From NCBI GenBank assembly GCA_026125665.1, contig JAHCKS010000016.1, forward strand, positions 1 through 64,000: a stretch of DNA of 64,000 bases. Direction: 5' to 3'. Origin of the DNA: Rubrivivax sp. (lineage in GTDB: Bacteria; Pseudomonadota; Gammaproteobacteria; Burkholderiales; Burkholderiaceae_C). Position numbers and translations under genes: made by a program. Positions within the stretch are counted from its first letter, which is position 1, and the number at the start of each line of letters is the position of its first letter. Positions 28,571 to 37,993 of the stretch are shown piece after piece. The notes beneath the pieces were generated by a model. The model saw only the letters and a list, made by a program, of their open reading frames with translations, did not search any database and had not been told where the DNA came from.

Positions 28571-29311
28571 CTATCCGGGACGCTCACCCGCTGTCCCGAG
28601 TGCCCTCGCCAGCTCGGCGTCGAGCCACGGCACGAGGGCATCGAAGCAGCGCGAGAGTGCACTGGACATCGCGCCCGCGGCCGCCCAGGCACCAGGCGCC
28701 GGCACCGGGGCGGTGGCGTCGAACCGGCGCCTTGCCTCGCGCCGGCGCGCGGCGCGGTCGAACAGCGCCGCGCTCAGTGTCACCCGGCCCGTGCCCGGCA
28801 GCGTCGAGACGTCGTGGTAGAGGGCGTCGACGCCCAGCACCAGCAGCCAGTCGGCGCTCATCGGATCGCCGAGCTGGCCGACGGCACCGGCCAGCCCGGC
28901 CTGCTCGATGCGCAGCTGCAGCAGCCGGGGCACGCGCCGCACCGGCCGCTCGACCCAGCTGGCCAGCTGGTAGAAGGCGAACTCGTGCTCGCGCCTCGTG
29001 TAGGCGATCGACAGCGTGTCGGCCAGCGCCTGCGAGGCCGCAGGCTGGATGAGCAGCGCCGGCACCAGGGGCTGCGCACGGCGCCGCGTCGCCGCCGCGG
29101 CGGCACCCGGGTCCTCCAGCCCCAGCAGCCTCAGGCCGCTGTCGTCGCCCGCCACGTCCAGCCGCACGCAGCCCGCCATCACGGCCGCGCCTGCGATGCC
29201 GAGCGCCAACGCATGGCGGCGGCCGGCATGACGTCGCGCGGCGACGCCCCCGGTCCTTCGGGCAGCGCCTGCCGCGCTCGCGTCGATGCGGGCCACGGGG
29301 GTCCGGCTCAC
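28571..29311 (-). CDS. ABC-type transport auxiliary lipoprotein (PqiC/DUF330-like)
   Basis: About 246 residues from a GTG at 29311 that overlaps the mlaD-type stop (GTGA). It has an Ala/Arg-rich lead, a hydrophobic core and the lipobox VMAGC (Cys48); the lead is longer than usual, so a more internal start is possible. The mature part resembles PqiC-type outer-membrane lipoproteins (LLIQPAASQALADTLSIAYTRREHEFAFYQLASWVERPVRR shows the aligned Y-x-R-x-x-x-x-x-Y pattern). It should partner the MCE protein encoded just upstream, bridging lipid transport to the outer membrane. Confidence 0.83.
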   Translation of the reverse strand: MSRTPVARIDASAAGAARRTGGVAARRHAGRRHALALGIAGAAVMAGCVRLDVAGDDSGLRLLGLEDPGAAAAATRRRAQPLVPALLIQPAASQALADTLSIAYTRREHEFAFYQLASWVERPVRRVPRLLQLRIEQAGLAGAVGQLGDPMSADWLLVLGVDALYHDVSTLPGTGRVTLSAALFDRAARRREARRRFDATAPVPAPGAWAAAGAMSSALSRCFDALVPWLDAELARALGTAGERPG

Positions 29312-30375
29312 GGTGCGCCGGCCTCTCCGGGCCCGAGCGTGCGCGGCGGTGGGCCGAGCAGGGCCGCGCGCGGATCGCGCAGCCGGTCGAGCACCCGCGA
29401 GGCGGCTTCGGTCGTCAACCGCATCTCCGAGACGGCGGCAGCGAGCTGGTCGTCGATCTGCGCCGCCGCCGACTCCATCCGCTCTCCGGTGCGTCGCGCC
29501 TGCCGCTCCACCGCCTCCACCGATGCGGCAAGCCGGCCGAGCGTGCCACGCGCTTCGGCCAGCAGCTGCCCGGCTTCGGCCAGCGCGTGGTCGGCTCGCG
29601 TGCCCACGCGCTCCACCGTCTGCGCCGTGCGCTCGCCGGCGGCACCGAGCTGCTCGCCCAGCGCCTGCGTCGAGGCGGCGACCCGCTCGCCGCTGCTCGC
29701 CAGCCCGCCGGCGGCCGCGGCGATGCGCGTGGCCGCCTCGCCCACCGCGGTTGCCGCGGCACTGCCACGCTCGAGCGCGCGATCGACGCGCCCGAGCCGC
29801 TGGTTGATGCCGGCGCTCAGCGTGCGCAGCTCGTGGATCGTGTCGATGAGCGCCTTGCGGTTCTCGGCGTTGAGCAGCAGGTTCAGCTGCGCCAGCGCCT
29901 GCGCTGCCTGCTCGCCGATGCGCTGCGCGCGGCCGGCCAGTTCCTCGAGGTTCGAGCGGCCCTCGGCGATGACCGGGTGGCGCTCGCCTGGCGCGCGCTC
30001 GGTGAGCGGCGGCCCGGGCGGATCGGGCGTGCGCAGCGTGATCGCGGCGATGCCGGTGACGATGTTGCGCGTGATCACCGCGTCGGTGTTCGCGCGCACC
30101 GGCGTGCGCCGGTCGACGCGGATCAGCACGCGCACGCGGTTGACCGCACCGTCGGACAACGAATACTCGTCGACACGGCCGACCTTGATGCCGCGCAGGT
30201 TGACGGGCGCGCCGACTTCCAGGCCGTCGAGCGCCTGGTGCTCGAAGTGGATGACGTACACCGTGGTCTGTTCGCGCCCGCGCAGGTCCTGCAGCCACAC
30301 CAGCGCGCCGGCCAGCAGGCCGACGAGCACGAGCACGGCCGCTCCGACCCAGGCGTAGCGTGCTTCGGCTTCCAT
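29308..30375 (-). CDS. MlaD/MCE family lipid-binding protein
   Basis: A 355-residue periplasmic protein anchored by one N-terminal helix (about 8-29). The MCE domain (about 35-120) includes VGAPVNLRGIKVGRVDEYSL. The rest is a long helical region (about 150-345) rich in Ala/Glu/Arg that probably forms the needle or coiled coil seen in longer MCE proteins. It would receive lipids from or pass them to the permease-ATPase encoded by the next two genes. The start at 30375 (MEAEARYAW) is preferred; the 18-codon longer frame reaches into the ATPase gene. Confidence 0.9.
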   Translation of the reverse strand: MEAEARYAWVGAAVLVLVGLLAGALVWLQDLRGREQTTVYVIHFEHQALDGLEVGAPVNLRGIKVGRVDEYSLSDGAVNRVRVLIRVDRRTPVRANTDAVITRNIVTGIAAITLRTPDPPGPPLTERAPGERHPVIAEGRSNLEELAGRAQRIGEQAAQALAQLNLLLNAENRKALIDTIHELRTLSAGINQRLGRVDRALERGSAAATAVGEAATRIAAAAGGLASSGERVAASTQALGEQLGAAGERTAQTVERVGTRADHALAEAGQLLAEARGTLGRLAASVEAVERQARRTGERMESAAAQIDDQLAAAVSEMRLTTEAASRVLDRLRDPRAALLGPPPRTLGPGEAGAP

Positions 30376-30386
30376 GGTCGCCAAGC

Positions 30387-31142
30387 TTAGCGGAGCATCG
30401 AGCGCACGGCGAAGTAGCGCTGCACCCATTCGTCGTCGGCCCGCGCCACCTCGGCCACCGGGCCGTCGGCCAGCACGCGGCCGCGCGCCAGCACGATGAC
30501 GCGGTCGGTCACGGTGAGCAGCGTGTCCAGGTCGTGCGTGACGACCAGCACCGTCAGGCCGAGGTCGTCCACGAGTCCGCGCACCAGCGCGTCGAAACCG
30601 CGCGCCGTGATCGGATCCAGACCCGAGGTCGGCTCGTCCAGGAACAAGAGCTCGGGCTCCAGCGCGATGGCGCGCGCGATCGCCGCCCGCTTGCGCATGC
30701 CGCCGGAGAGCTCGCTCGGGCGCTTCGCCCCGGCCTCCGGCGGCAGCCCCGCCTGCTGCAGCCGCAGCGGCACGAGCGCCTCGACGGTGGCACGGTCGAG
30801 CCGGGTGTGCTCGAGCAGCGGCACGGCGACGTTCTGGGCCACCGTCAGCGACGAGAACAGCGCGCCGTCCTGGAACAGCATGCCGAAGCGGCGCCGCACC
30901 GCGGCCACCTCCTGCGGCGTGCCGGACCAGACATCGGTGCCGAACAGGCGCACGCGGCCGGCGTCGGGCCGGTGCAGGCCGATGGCTTCGCGCAGCAGCA
31001 CCGACTTGCCGGTGCCGCTGCCGCCGATCAGCGCGACGAGATTCGCCCGGCCGACGGTGAACGACACGCCGTCGTGCACGGTCTGCGCGCCGAAGCGCGT
31101 GACGACCTGCTCGACCTCGATCACCGGCGCTTCGGCGTCCAT
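30387..31142 (-). CDS. mlaF: ABC transporter ATPase of Mla type
   Basis: A 251-residue ATPase with Walker A GGSGTGKSVLLRE (about 40-52), Q-loop FQDGALFSSLTV, signature LSGGMRKRAAIARAIA, Walker B LLFLDEPTSGLDP and the H-loop VTHD. The LFSSLTV and SGGMRKR forms are typical of MlaF/MKL proteins that power phospholipid movement. It lies 17 bases from the permease and 11 bases from the MCE gene, so all three are one operon. Confidence 0.94.
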   Translation of the reverse strand: MDAEAPVIEVEQVVTRFGAQTVHDGVSFTVGRANLVALIGGSGTGKSVLLREAIGLHRPDAGRVRLFGTDVWSGTPQEVAAVRRRFGMLFQDGALFSSLTVAQNVAVPLLEHTRLDRATVEALVPLRLQQAGLPPEAGAKRPSELSGGMRKRAAIARAIALEPELLFLDEPTSGLDPITARGFDALVRGLVDDLGLTVLVVTHDLDTLLTVTDRVIVLARGRVLADGPVAEVARADDEWVQRYFAVRSMLR

Positions 31143-31159
31143 CCGGGTGTTGCCCTGCG

Positions 31160-32350
31160 CTACCAGCCCGCGGCCTGCAGCACGACGGCGAACAACGCGT
31201 CGATGAGGATCACCGCGACGATGCCCTGCACGACGGTGGACGTGGTGGCCGCGCCGACGGCGCGCGTGTCGCGCGCCACCGTCATGCCCATGCGCGTGGC
31301 GACCACGGCCACGACGAGCGCGAACACCGGCGCCTTGGCCAGGCCCGCCAGCACGTGGCGCAGCTCCAGCGCCTCGCGCAGCCGGCCGAGGAACGTGCCC
31401 GGCCCGATGTCGAGCATCGGGCCGGTGACGAGCATGGCGCCGGCGATCGCCGCGACGTCGCCGACGAAGACGAGCAGCGGCAGCGTCAGCACGAGCGCCA
31501 GCACGCGTGGCACCACCAGCACCTGCCACGGGTCGAGCCCGAGCGTGCGGATGGCGTCGATCTCCTCGGCCAGGCGCATCGCCCCGAGCTGCGCCGTGAA
31601 CGCCGCGCCCGAGCGGCCGGCGACGATGACGGCAACGATGATCGGCGCGAACTCGCGCGTGGCGCCGACGGCCACGCCGTCGACGACGAAGATGTTGGCG
31701 CCGTACTTCTCGGCCTGCAGGCCGAGCAGGTAGGCCAGCACCAGGCCGATGAGCAGCGTCACCAGCCCGACCACCGGCACGGCGTTCAGGCCCACCTGCT
31801 CGACCTGCACGGTCAGCTCGCGCCAGCGTACACGGCGCGGCCGCACCAGGGCCGCGGCCAGAGCCGCCAGCGTCGCGCCGAGGAACCGCAGGTGGCCGAG
31901 GAGCAGCGCGACGAAGCCCTGCGTGGCACGGCCGAGGCCGGCCAGGCCGGCGCGCGCCGCGTGCGCCATGGCCAGGCCCACCCGCAGCGACGGGGACCCT
32001 CGCCCCGGTGCTGCCGGTGCGCCGGCTCGCGCGGCGTGCGCTTCCTGCTGCTGCCGGGCCCGCCGCACCTGCTCGACCACGCGCACCGCGCGTGCGTCCA
32101 GGCCGGCCCAGGCGATGTCGCCCGCGCCCTGCAGGCGCTCCAGGAGCCACCAGGCCGCGGCGGTGTCCAGCCGCTCCAGCTCGGCACCCTCCACCCGCAC
32201 CTGCTGCACGCCCGGCCACCTTGTCGGCACGCCGGCCGGCCAGGCGGCCTCGATGCCGGGCAGCTCGGCGAGCTGCCAGCGCCCGCGCAGGCGCAGCGTC
32301 ACCTGCCCGGCCTCGGCGTGCAGTGCGAACCAGGGCGTGGAGGCCTGCAT
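31160..32350 (-). CDS. mlaE: MlaE-type permease with fused N-terminal STAS (MlaB-like) domain
   Basis: A 396-residue protein. Residues 1 to about 95 look like a STAS domain (ALHAEAGQVTLRLRGRW ... LDTAAAWWLLERL), which in E. coli is the separate protein MlaB. A linker then leads to the permease (about 140-396) with VALLLGHLRFLG, EQVGLNAVPVVGLVTLLIG and EFAPIIVAVIVAGRSGAAFTAQL around the conserved glutamates. Together with the next genes it forms an inner-membrane lipid ABC transporter. The fused STAS domain is known in some proteobacteria and likely binds the ATPase. No mlaC or mlaA is nearby. Confidence 0.92.
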   Translation of the reverse strand: MQASTPWFALHAEAGQVTLRLRGRWQLAELPGIEAAWPAGVPTRWPGVQQVRVEGAELERLDTAAAWWLLERLQGAGDIAWAGLDARAVRVVEQVRRARQQQEAHAARAGAPAAPGRGSPSLRVGLAMAHAARAGLAGLGRATQGFVALLLGHLRFLGATLAALAAALVRPRRVRWRELTVQVEQVGLNAVPVVGLVTLLIGLVLAYLLGLQAEKYGANIFVVDGVAVGATREFAPIIVAVIVAGRSGAAFTAQLGAMRLAEEIDAIRTLGLDPWQVLVVPRVLALVLTLPLLVFVGDVAAIAGAMLVTGPMLDIGPGTFLGRLREALELRHVLAGLAKAPVFALVVAVVATRMGMTVARDTRAVGAATTSTVVQGIVAVILIDALFAVVLQAAGW

Positions 32351-32364
32351 GCGGCGGTGTGCGC

Positions 32365-33411
32365 TCAGAACCGCATCGTCGCGGACACGCCGAGTGCCCA
32401 CGAGGCGCCGCGCGGGGCCGCCGGGTCCGGTCGCGGCCAGAAGTGGCCGAGGATCACCTCGCCGATCAACCAGCGGCGCAGCACCGGCTGCTGCCAGCGC
32501 ACGCGCACGCCGTAGTCGGCCACGTCGACCGGCGCGCCGTGCACACCGGTGGCCAGGCCCTCGAGCGCCAGCAGCCGGTCCTCGCCGTAACCGCGGTACG
32601 CGCCGAGCAGCGTGAACCACTCGAGCTCCTCCTCGCGGCGGGTGATCGTTCCCGACCCGAGCCATCGCACGGTGAGAAGCGGCCCGAACGCATGTTCGAG
32701 CGACAGGGCCGTCGTCGAGCCGACCTGATCGCGCACGGTCCAGAAGAAGGTCTGGCTGAAGGCGGCGAGGTCGTCCTCGCCGTGGCTCCAGGCCTCGCGA
32801 TAGCGTGCCTGTGCGTACACGCGCAGCGCGCCGCGCACGCCGATGCGGAAGTCGAACAGGTCGCGCAGTGTCACGCCGAGCCCGCCGAAGAAGCTCTGCT
32901 GCTCGTCGGTCTCGGTGCGCAGGCGATCGCGCTGGCTCAAGGTGCCCGGGCGGTCGACCACCCCCTCGCGCTCGTTGCCGCGGCCGATGAAGACGTACGC
33001 GTTGCGCTCGACGTTGGGCAGGCGCAGCCGCGCGTCGAAGCGCACGCGCTGGTCGAGGGTCTCGCTCTCGCGCTTCAGCAGCGCCAGCGACAGGCGCCCG
33101 TCCCGGACGCTGCCGCCCTGCTCGAAGCGCAGGTCGCCGAACCAGCTGTCGACGCTGCGCGCCAGCCACTCGGCACCGCTGCGCACGGCCTCGCGGGCGG
33201 TCTCGAGAGCGGGCTCGGCGGCAGGCCCGGCGGCAGGTGCGGGAGCGCTCGCCGCCGGGCCCGGCGCCGAAGGAGGCGCCCCGGGCGGCAGCGGCTTCGG
33301 CTCCTCGCCGTGCGCACCGAGGCACGCGAAGGCCGCGAGACCCGCGGCGAGCAGCAGGCCGACCCGCCCGCCGGCCGCACGCGCCGGGTGGCCGCCACCG
33401 CGGGCGTTCAT
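32365..33411 (-). CDS. Putative outer-membrane beta-barrel protein
   Basis: A 348-residue protein with a signal peptide (about 1-35), a Pro/Ala-rich linker, and a body of amphipathic strands with many aromatic and Arg residues ([28 protein letters not shown]) that ends in the outer-membrane C-terminal pattern ATMRF. I do not recognise the family, and it may be a porin-like or assembly protein. Its ATG overlaps the aceK stop by four bases (ATGA), and it precedes the lipid transporter by 14 bases, so it may be the outer-membrane partner of that system. That role is inference from position only. Confidence 0.8.
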   Translation of the reverse strand: MNARGGGHPARAAGGRVGLLLAAGLAAFACLGAHGEEPKPLPPGAPPSAPGPAASAPAPAAGPAAEPALETAREAVRSGAEWLARSVDSWFGDLRFEQGGSVRDGRLSLALLKRESETLDQRVRFDARLRLPNVERNAYVFIGRGNEREGVVDRPGTLSQRDRLRTETDEQQSFFGGLGVTLRDLFDFRIGVRGALRVYAQARYREAWSHGEDDLAAFSQTFFWTVRDQVGSTTALSLEHAFGPLLTVRWLGSGTITRREEELEWFTLLGAYRGYGEDRLLALEGLATGVHGAPVDVADYGVRVRWQQPVLRRWLIGEVILGHFWPRPDPAAPRGASWALGVSATMRF

Positions 33412-35219
33412 CTGCCGGCGGCCACCGCGGCACCTTCGGCGCGGACCTGGCGGTCGCCCCGGGCCATCCCGGTGCCGAGGACGAAGCGCTTGGTCGCCTC
33501 GTACGGGAAGACGTCGTGCACGTGGCCGGCGAGGATGCGCTCCTTGTGCGCCTGCCAGAACGCGGCGTCCAGCAGCTCGGCGTGGTGCGCCAGGAACACC
33601 TCGCGCACGCGCGCGTCGCCGAGCAGGAACGGGCCGAAGGTCTCGGGGAACACGTCGCCCTTGTTCACCGTGTACCACACCTCGCCGGACAGTTCCTCCT
33701 CTTCGGTGCGCGGCGTCGGCACGCGGCGGAAGTTGCACTCCGTGAGGTACTCGATCTCGTCGTAGTCGTAGAAGACGACCTTGCCGTGGCGCGTGACGCC
33801 GAAGTTCTTCCACAGCATGTCGCCGGGGAAGATGTTGGCCGCGACGAGGTCCTTGATCGCGTTGCCGTACTCGATGACGGCGTGCTCGAGCCCTTCGGGG
33901 CTGGCCTCCTGCAGGTAGATGTTCAGCGGGATCATGCGCCGCTCGATGTAGAGGTGGCGGATGACCAGCGTGTCGCGGTCCTCCTCGAGCAGGCTGCCGC
34001 AGAAGTGGCGCAACTCTTCGATCAGCTCTTCCTCGAAGCGGTGGCGCGGGAAGGCGACGTTGCTGTACTCCAGCGTGTCGGCCATGCGGCCGACGCGGTC
34101 GTGCTGCTTGACGAGCAGGTACTTGCCCATGATCTGCTCGCGCGTGGTGTCCTTCTGCGGCGGGTAGAAGTCCTTGATGACCTTGAAGACATAGGGGAAC
34201 GACGGCAGGTCGAACACCAGCATCACCATGCCCTTGATGCCCGGCGCGATGCGGAAGAGGTCGCTGCTGTGCCTGAGGTGGTGCATGAAGTCGCGGTAGA
34301 AGAGGTTCTTGCCGTGCTTCTGCAGGCCGAGCGCGCTGTACAGCTCGGCGCGCGGCTTCTTCGGCATCAGGCCGCGCAGGAAGTGCACGTAGGCGCTCGG
34401 CACTTCCATGTCGACCATGAAGTAGGCGCGTGCGTAGCTGAAGACGGCACGCAGCTCGTCCTCGCCGAACAGCGCCGCGTCCACCACCAGCCGGCCGGCG
34501 TCGTTGTGCAGGATCGGCAGCGTCAGCGGCACCTCGACGAAGCCGTTGATGATCTTGCCGACCAGGTACGCGCCCTTGTTGCGGTAGAAGAGGCTGGACA
34601 GCACCTGGATCTGGAAGTTGGTGCGCGCGCGGAACGCGCCGAGCTCGGCCAGCATGGCCTGCGTGACGTTGGCAGCGTCGCGGTCGATGTCCTCGAACTC
34701 CCGCTCGAGCTGGAAGTTGTGGATGATGCGCTTCCAGGTCTCGCGCAGGTTGTCGCGCGTGGGGTAGTAGGCGCGGTAGGTCGGCAGGCTCGCCGGCTCG
34801 TCCTGCTCGATGTACTCGGTGCTGACGGCCGGGCGCACGAAGATGAAGTCGTTGTTGAAGTAGCTGCGGTGCAGCAGCTTCACCGTCACAGAGTTGAAGA
34901 AGGTCTCGGCGAGCTCGGGCTGGTGGTGGTCGGTGAGCAGGCCGATGTAGTGCAGCTTGGCCTGCTGCCAGGTGTCCATGCCGAGCTGGTCGACGGCGAA
35001 CTCGCCGCGCAGCCGCTCGACCGCCTCGTTGACGCGCAGGTCGTAGAACTCGATGCGCTCGCGCTGCGCGCGCTGCTGGCCGTGCCAGTCGGCGCGCTCG
35101 AAGCGCTGCTTGGCCGCGGCGCTGGTCTCGCGGAACAGGCGATAGTGCTTGTTGAAGCCGTCGCGCAGCGCCACGGCGATCTCGTAGGCGCGGCGGTCGG
35201 TGAGGCTTTGCGGGAACAT
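33408..35219 (-). CDS. aceK: Isocitrate dehydrogenase kinase/phosphatase
   Basis: A 603-residue bifunctional enzyme that phosphorylates and dephosphorylates isocitrate dehydrogenase, steering carbon between the TCA cycle and glyoxylate bypass. Characteristic segments include [29 protein letters not shown], the ATP-binding [17 protein letters not shown], and [27 protein letters not shown] (the active-site Asp residues lie here). The start at 35219 (MFPQSLTDR) follows the carbonic anhydrase gene by 44 bases. The bypass genes aceA and aceB, which flank aceK in enterobacteria, are not in this window. Confidence 0.96.
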   Translation of the reverse strand: MFPQSLTDRRAYEIAVALRDGFNKHYRLFRETSAAAKQRFERADWHGQQRAQRERIEFYDLRVNEAVERLRGEFAVDQLGMDTWQQAKLHYIGLLTDHHQPELAETFFNSVTVKLLHRSYFNNDFIFVRPAVSTEYIEQDEPASLPTYRAYYPTRDNLRETWKRIIHNFQLEREFEDIDRDAANVTQAMLAELGAFRARTNFQIQVLSSLFYRNKGAYLVGKIINGFVEVPLTLPILHNDAGRLVVDAALFGEDELRAVFSYARAYFMVDMEVPSAYVHFLRGLMPKKPRAELYSALGLQKHGKNLFYRDFMHHLRHSSDLFRIAPGIKGMVMLVFDLPSFPYVFKVIKDFYPPQKDTTREQIMGKYLLVKQHDRVGRMADTLEYSNVAFPRHRFEEELIEELRHFCGSLLEEDRDTLVIRHLYIERRMIPLNIYLQEASPEGLEHAVIEYGNAIKDLVAANIFPGDMLWKNFGVTRHGKVVFYDYDEIEYLTECNFRRVPTPRTEEEELSGEVWYTVNKGDVFPETFGPFLLGDARVREVFLAHHAELLDAAFWQAHKERILAGHVHDVFPYEATKRFVLGTGMARGDRQVRAEGAAVAAGR

Positions 35220-35263
35220 CGGCCGGGCGCGTCGCGCGGGCAGGCGGGCGGGCGGGCGGCGCC

Positions 35264-35935
35264 TCAGAACGTGGTGTCTGCGCTGGCCTGCCGCGGGTAG
35301 CGCTTGATGGCCGCGGCGAAGACCTGCACCACGGTCTCCGGGCGGTCCATCGTCACCTCCAGGTCCTTCAGCAGGCCATCGGAGAGGCCGTAGACCCAGC
35401 CGTGCACGGCCACCTTCTGGCCACGCGCCCAGGCGTCCTGCAGCACGGTGGACAGTGCCACGTTGCCCACCTGCTCGATGACGTTCATCTCGCACAGGAT
35501 GTTCTCCTGCTCGTCGGGCGGCAGGTGGTCGATGCGCCGGCGGTGGCGCAGCCGCACGTCGTGCACGTGCCGCAGCCAGTTGTCCGCGAGCCCCACGCGC
35601 AGCCCCAGCAGCGCCGCTCGCACGCCGGCGCAGCCGTAGTGGCCGACGACGATGATGTGCTCGACCTTCAGGTGATCGACCGCGAACTGGATCGTCGACA
35701 GCGCGTTGAGGTCGGCGTGCACGACGACGTTGGCGACGTTGCGGTGAACGAACACCTCGCCGGGATCGAGGCCGGTGATCTCGTTGGCCGGCACGCGGCT
35801 GTCGGCGCAGCCGATCCACATGTAGCGGGGGCTCTGCTGCTGCGCCAGGCGCGAGAAGAAACCGCTGTCGCGCGCTGTCGTCGCCGCGGCCCAGCGGCGG
35901 TTGTTCTCGAGCAGGTGCTGCAGTTCCTCTCTCAT
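35264..35935 (-). CDS. can: Beta-class carbonic anhydrase
   Basis: A 223-residue zinc enzyme that hydrates CO2 to bicarbonate in the cytosol. Zinc ligands are Cys43 in CADSR (with the Asp/Arg dyad), and His and Cys in the GHYGCAG motif about 100 residues in. Length and motifs match the E. coli Can subclass. It supplies bicarbonate to carboxylases such as those of leucine catabolism, which fits its place behind ivd in Burkholderiales. Confidence 0.96.
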   Translation of the reverse strand: MREELQHLLENNRRWAAATTARDSGFFSRLAQQQSPRYMWIGCADSRVPANEITGLDPGEVFVHRNVANVVVHADLNALSTIQFAVDHLKVEHIIVVGHYGCAGVRAALLGLRVGLADNWLRHVHDVRLRHRRRIDHLPPDEQENILCEMNVIEQVGNVALSTVLQDAWARGQKVAVHGWVYGLSDGLLKDLEVTMDRPETVVQVFAAAIKRYPRQASADTTF

Positions 35936-35996
35936 GGGGCGAGCCTCACGGGGCGAGTGTAGGCGGCGAGGGCCGGTGGCACGGCGACCCGGCGCT

Positions 35997-37175
35997 TCAC
36001 ATCGTCTCGGCGAAGAGCTCGCGGCCGATCAGCATGCGCCGAATCTCGCTCGTGCCAGCGCCGATCTCGTACAGCTTGGCGTCGCGCCACAGCCGCCCGA
36101 GCGGGTAGTCGTTGATGTAGCCGTTGCCGCCGAAGACCTGGATTCCCTCGCCGGCCATCCAGGTGGCCTTCTCCGCGCACCACAGGATGACGCTGGCGCA
36201 GTCCTTGCGCACCTGGCGCACGTGCTCGGCACCGAGCCGGTCGAGGTTCTTGCCCACCGTGTAGCAGAAGGCGCGCGCCGCCTGCAGCACCGTGTACATG
36301 TCGGCCACCTTGCCCTGGATGAGCTGGAACTCGCCGATGCTCTGGCCGAACTGCTTGCGCTCGTGGATGTAGGGCACGACGTTGTCGAGCACCGCCTGCA
36401 TGATGCCGATGGGCCCCGCGGCGAGCACTGCGCGTTCGTAGTCCAGCCCGCTCATCAGTACCTTCGCGCCGCCGTTCACCGCACCCAGCACGTTCTCGGC
36501 CGGCACCTCGACGTCCTTGAACACCATCTCGCCGGTGTGGCTGCCGCGCATGCCCAGCTTGTCCAGCTTCTGCGCCGTGGAGAAGCCCTTCATGCCCTTC
36601 TCGACGATGAAGGTGGTGACCCCACGTGCCCCAAGCTCGGGCTCGGTCTTCGCGTAGACCACCATCACGTCGGCATCGGGGCCGTTGGTGATCCACATCT
36701 TCGTGCCGTTCAGGAGGTAGAAGCCGCCCTTGTCGACGGCCTTGAGCTTCATGCCGATGACGTCGCTGCCGGCACCGGGCTCGCTCATCGCCAGCGCACC
36801 GACGTGCTCGCCGCTGACGAGCTTCGGAAGGTACTTGCGGCGCTGCGCGTCGCTGCCGTTGCGCTTGATCTGGTTGACGCACAGGTTGCTGTGCGCGCCG
36901 TAGCTGAGACCGATCGACGCGCTGCCGCGGCTGATCTCCTCCATCGCCACCATGTGCGCCAGGTAGCCCATGCCGGCGCCGCCGTAGGCCTCGGGCACCG
37001 TGACGCCGAGCACGCCCAGCTCGCCCATCTTGCGCCACAGGTCCATCGGGAAGCGGTCGCTCTTGTCCACCTCGGCGGCGCGGGGCACGATCTCGGCTTC
37101 GGCGAAGCTGCGCACCGCGTCGCGCAGCGCGTCGATGTCCTCGCCGAGCTGGAAGTCGAGGCCGGGCAGGTTCAT
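35997..37175 (-). CDS. ivd: Isovaleryl-CoA dehydrogenase
   Basis: A 392-residue acyl-CoA dehydrogenase for leucine catabolism, converting isovaleryl-CoA to 3-methylcrotonyl-CoA. The subclass is supported by the catalytic Glu in the alternative position, in [13 protein letters not shown], with the usual C-terminal base replaced in [12 protein letters not shown]; this is how isovaleryl-CoA dehydrogenases differ from short/medium-chain enzymes. Other motifs are [13 protein letters not shown] and [12 protein letters not shown]. It follows a MerR regulator and probably belongs to its regulon. The remaining leucine genes (methylcrotonyl-CoA carboxylase, methylglutaconyl-CoA hydratase, HMG-CoA lyase) are not in this window. 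Confidence 0.95.
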   Translation of the reverse strand: MNLPGLDFQLGEDIDALRDAVRSFAEAEIVPRAAEVDKSDRFPMDLWRKMGELGVLGVTVPEAYGGAGMGYLAHMVAMEEISRGSASIGLSYGAHSNLCVNQIKRNGSDAQRRKYLPKLVSGEHVGALAMSEPGAGSDVIGMKLKAVDKGGFYLLNGTKMWITNGPDADVMVVYAKTEPELGARGVTTFIVEKGMKGFSTAQKLDKLGMRGSHTGEMVFKDVEVPAENVLGAVNGGAKVLMSGLDYERAVLAAGPIGIMQAVLDNVVPYIHERKQFGQSIGEFQLIQGKVADMYTVLQAARAFCYTVGKNLDRLGAEHVRQVRKDCASVILWCAEKATWMAGEGIQVFGGNGYINDYPLGRLWRDAKLYEIGAGTSEIRRMLIGRELFAETM

Positions 37176-37278
37176 GGCGGTCTCCGTGCGCTGGATCGGT
37201 TGGGCTGCCCGTCGATCATAAGGACGCGCCGGCAACGCGCCCGCCCGATGCCGGCGCGCCCGACGCCCCTGGCGACAC

Positions 37279-37668
37279 TCAGCGGCGCGGCGGCGCGCGC
37301 AGCAGCCGCCGGCAACGCTCCTCGTGCTGCGCGATCTCCGACAGCGTGATCTCGATGTCCTCGCGTTGCTGCTCCAGCGCCTTGCGGTGCGCGGCCAGCA
37401 CGTCGAGGAAGGCGCGGAGTTGCGGCTTTTCGTCGGTGCCGGCGTCGTACATGTCCACGAGCTGCTTGATCTCCGACAGCGTGAGCCCCAGCCGCTTGCC
37501 GCGCAGCGTGAGCTTCAGGCGCGTGCGGTCGCGGTGCGAGTAGACCCGGTTGCGGCCCGCGCGCGCCGGCGCGAGCAGGCCCACGTCCTCGTAGAAGCGG
37601 ATGGCGCGCGCGGTGATGTCGAACTCCGAGGCGAGCTCGGCGATCGTGTAGGTGCGCGGCGTCGGCAT
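37279..37668 (-). CDS. liuR: MerR family regulator, probably of branched-chain acyl-CoA catabolism
   Basis: A 129-residue MerR protein: winged helix-turn-helix at the N-terminus ([21 protein letters not shown]), then a dimerising coiled coil ([21 protein letters not shown]). No cysteine metal-binding loop is present, so it is not a metal sensor. Position directly upstream of ivd fits LiuR, which controls leucine/isovalerate catabolism in beta- and gammaproteobacteria. TATATT on the minus strand (37684-37679) ten bases before the ATG is a likely -10, and it lies downstream of the terminator at 37732, so the gene has its own promoter. Confidence 0.87.
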   Translation of the reverse strand: MPTPRTYTIAELASEFDITARAIRFYEDVGLLAPARAGRNRVYSHRDRTRLKLTLRGKRLGLTLSEIKQLVDMYDAGTDEKPQLRAFLDVLAAHRKALEQQREDIEITLSEIAQHEERCRRLLRAPPRR

Positions 37669-37678
37669 GGCGGCGTGG

Positions 37679-37684
37679 AATATA
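37679..37684 (-). promoter_or_regulatory. -10 candidate of liuR
   Basis: TATATT on the minus strand, ten bases before the liuR ATG and preceded by a GC-palindromic stretch (GGCGCGCGCCGCGCG) where a MerR-type operator would be expected. The leader would be only a few bases. Confidence 0.45.
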
Positions 37685-37731
37685 TCGACGCGCGGCGCGC
37701 GCCCCGCCCGCCATCGGTGCGGCGTCGGGGC

Positions 37732-37768
37732 AAAAAAAAACGGCAGGACGGACGAACCGCCTGCCGTT
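37732..37768 (-). terminator. Strong intrinsic terminator
   Basis: On the minus strand AACGGCAGG (37768-37760) and CCTGCCGTT (37747-37739) form a perfect 9-bp stem with a 12-base loop, followed directly by a run of T (A9 at 37732-37740 on the plus strand). It is the clearest Rho-independent terminator in the window. It lies 226 bases after the stop of the gene at 37994 and 64 bases before liuR. Confidence 0.93.
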
Positions 37769-37875
37769 ACCTGATGAGGGCCCGCGCACTGCGAGAGTAC
37801 TGCCAGGCCCTACCTTCCCCGATGAAACCTGCAATGAATGACAGCTTGGTTCGCAGTGTGCGCCGTCCGGGCCGC
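37732..37875 (-). ncRNA. Putative structured small RNA ending at the intrinsic terminator
   Basis: The minus-strand RNA from about 37875 to 37732 would be ~145 bases. It can fold into a closing stem in which CACUGCGA (37858-37851) pairs with UCGCAGUG (37794-37787), 8 bp perfect, extended to 11 of 12 pairs after one mismatch, enclosing 56 bases, then the terminator hairpin and U-tail. A TAGGAT box (around 37886-37881) is a modest -10. No protein-like frame fits. It does not match 4.5S, 6S, tmRNA or RNase P RNA in any motif I can recall. It could instead be the long 3' end of the upstream peptidase mRNA. Confidence 0.45.
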
Positions 37876-37993
37876 CGCGGCCATCCTACGTATGGTGGAC
37901 CGCACGCCAGGCGCCGCCCCCCAAGAGGTGGGGATCGCGGCCGGGACGAAGTGCGAGGCGCACCGCGCAGGGGCGTGCGCCGCGCCGGCTTCT

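Larger units (their letters stand above)
37669..37993. other. Intergenic region between liuR and the YgjP-like gene
   Basis: It contains the liuR -10 box, the terminator and the putative small RNA listed separately. Beyond these, 37876-37993 holds a near-palindrome CCATCCTACGTATGG (37881-37895) and nothing coding that I can support. Confidence 0.6.

Noticed and set aside
26882-30358. A 1158-residue plus-strand open frame
   Set aside because: Antisense of thiolase, MCE and lipoprotein genes; no start signal and no domains.
37732-37875. 4.5S (SRP) RNA or 6S RNA
   Set aside because: A GGGGAAGGTAG string recalls the SRP tetraloop region, but the required GGAAG-AGCAG pairing and conserved loop are absent; no 6S open-bubble is seen either.
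37732-37875. Attenuator leader of liuR
   Set aside because: liuR has its own -10 (TATATT) downstream of the terminator, so its transcription need not pass the hairpin. Not excluded, but less likely.
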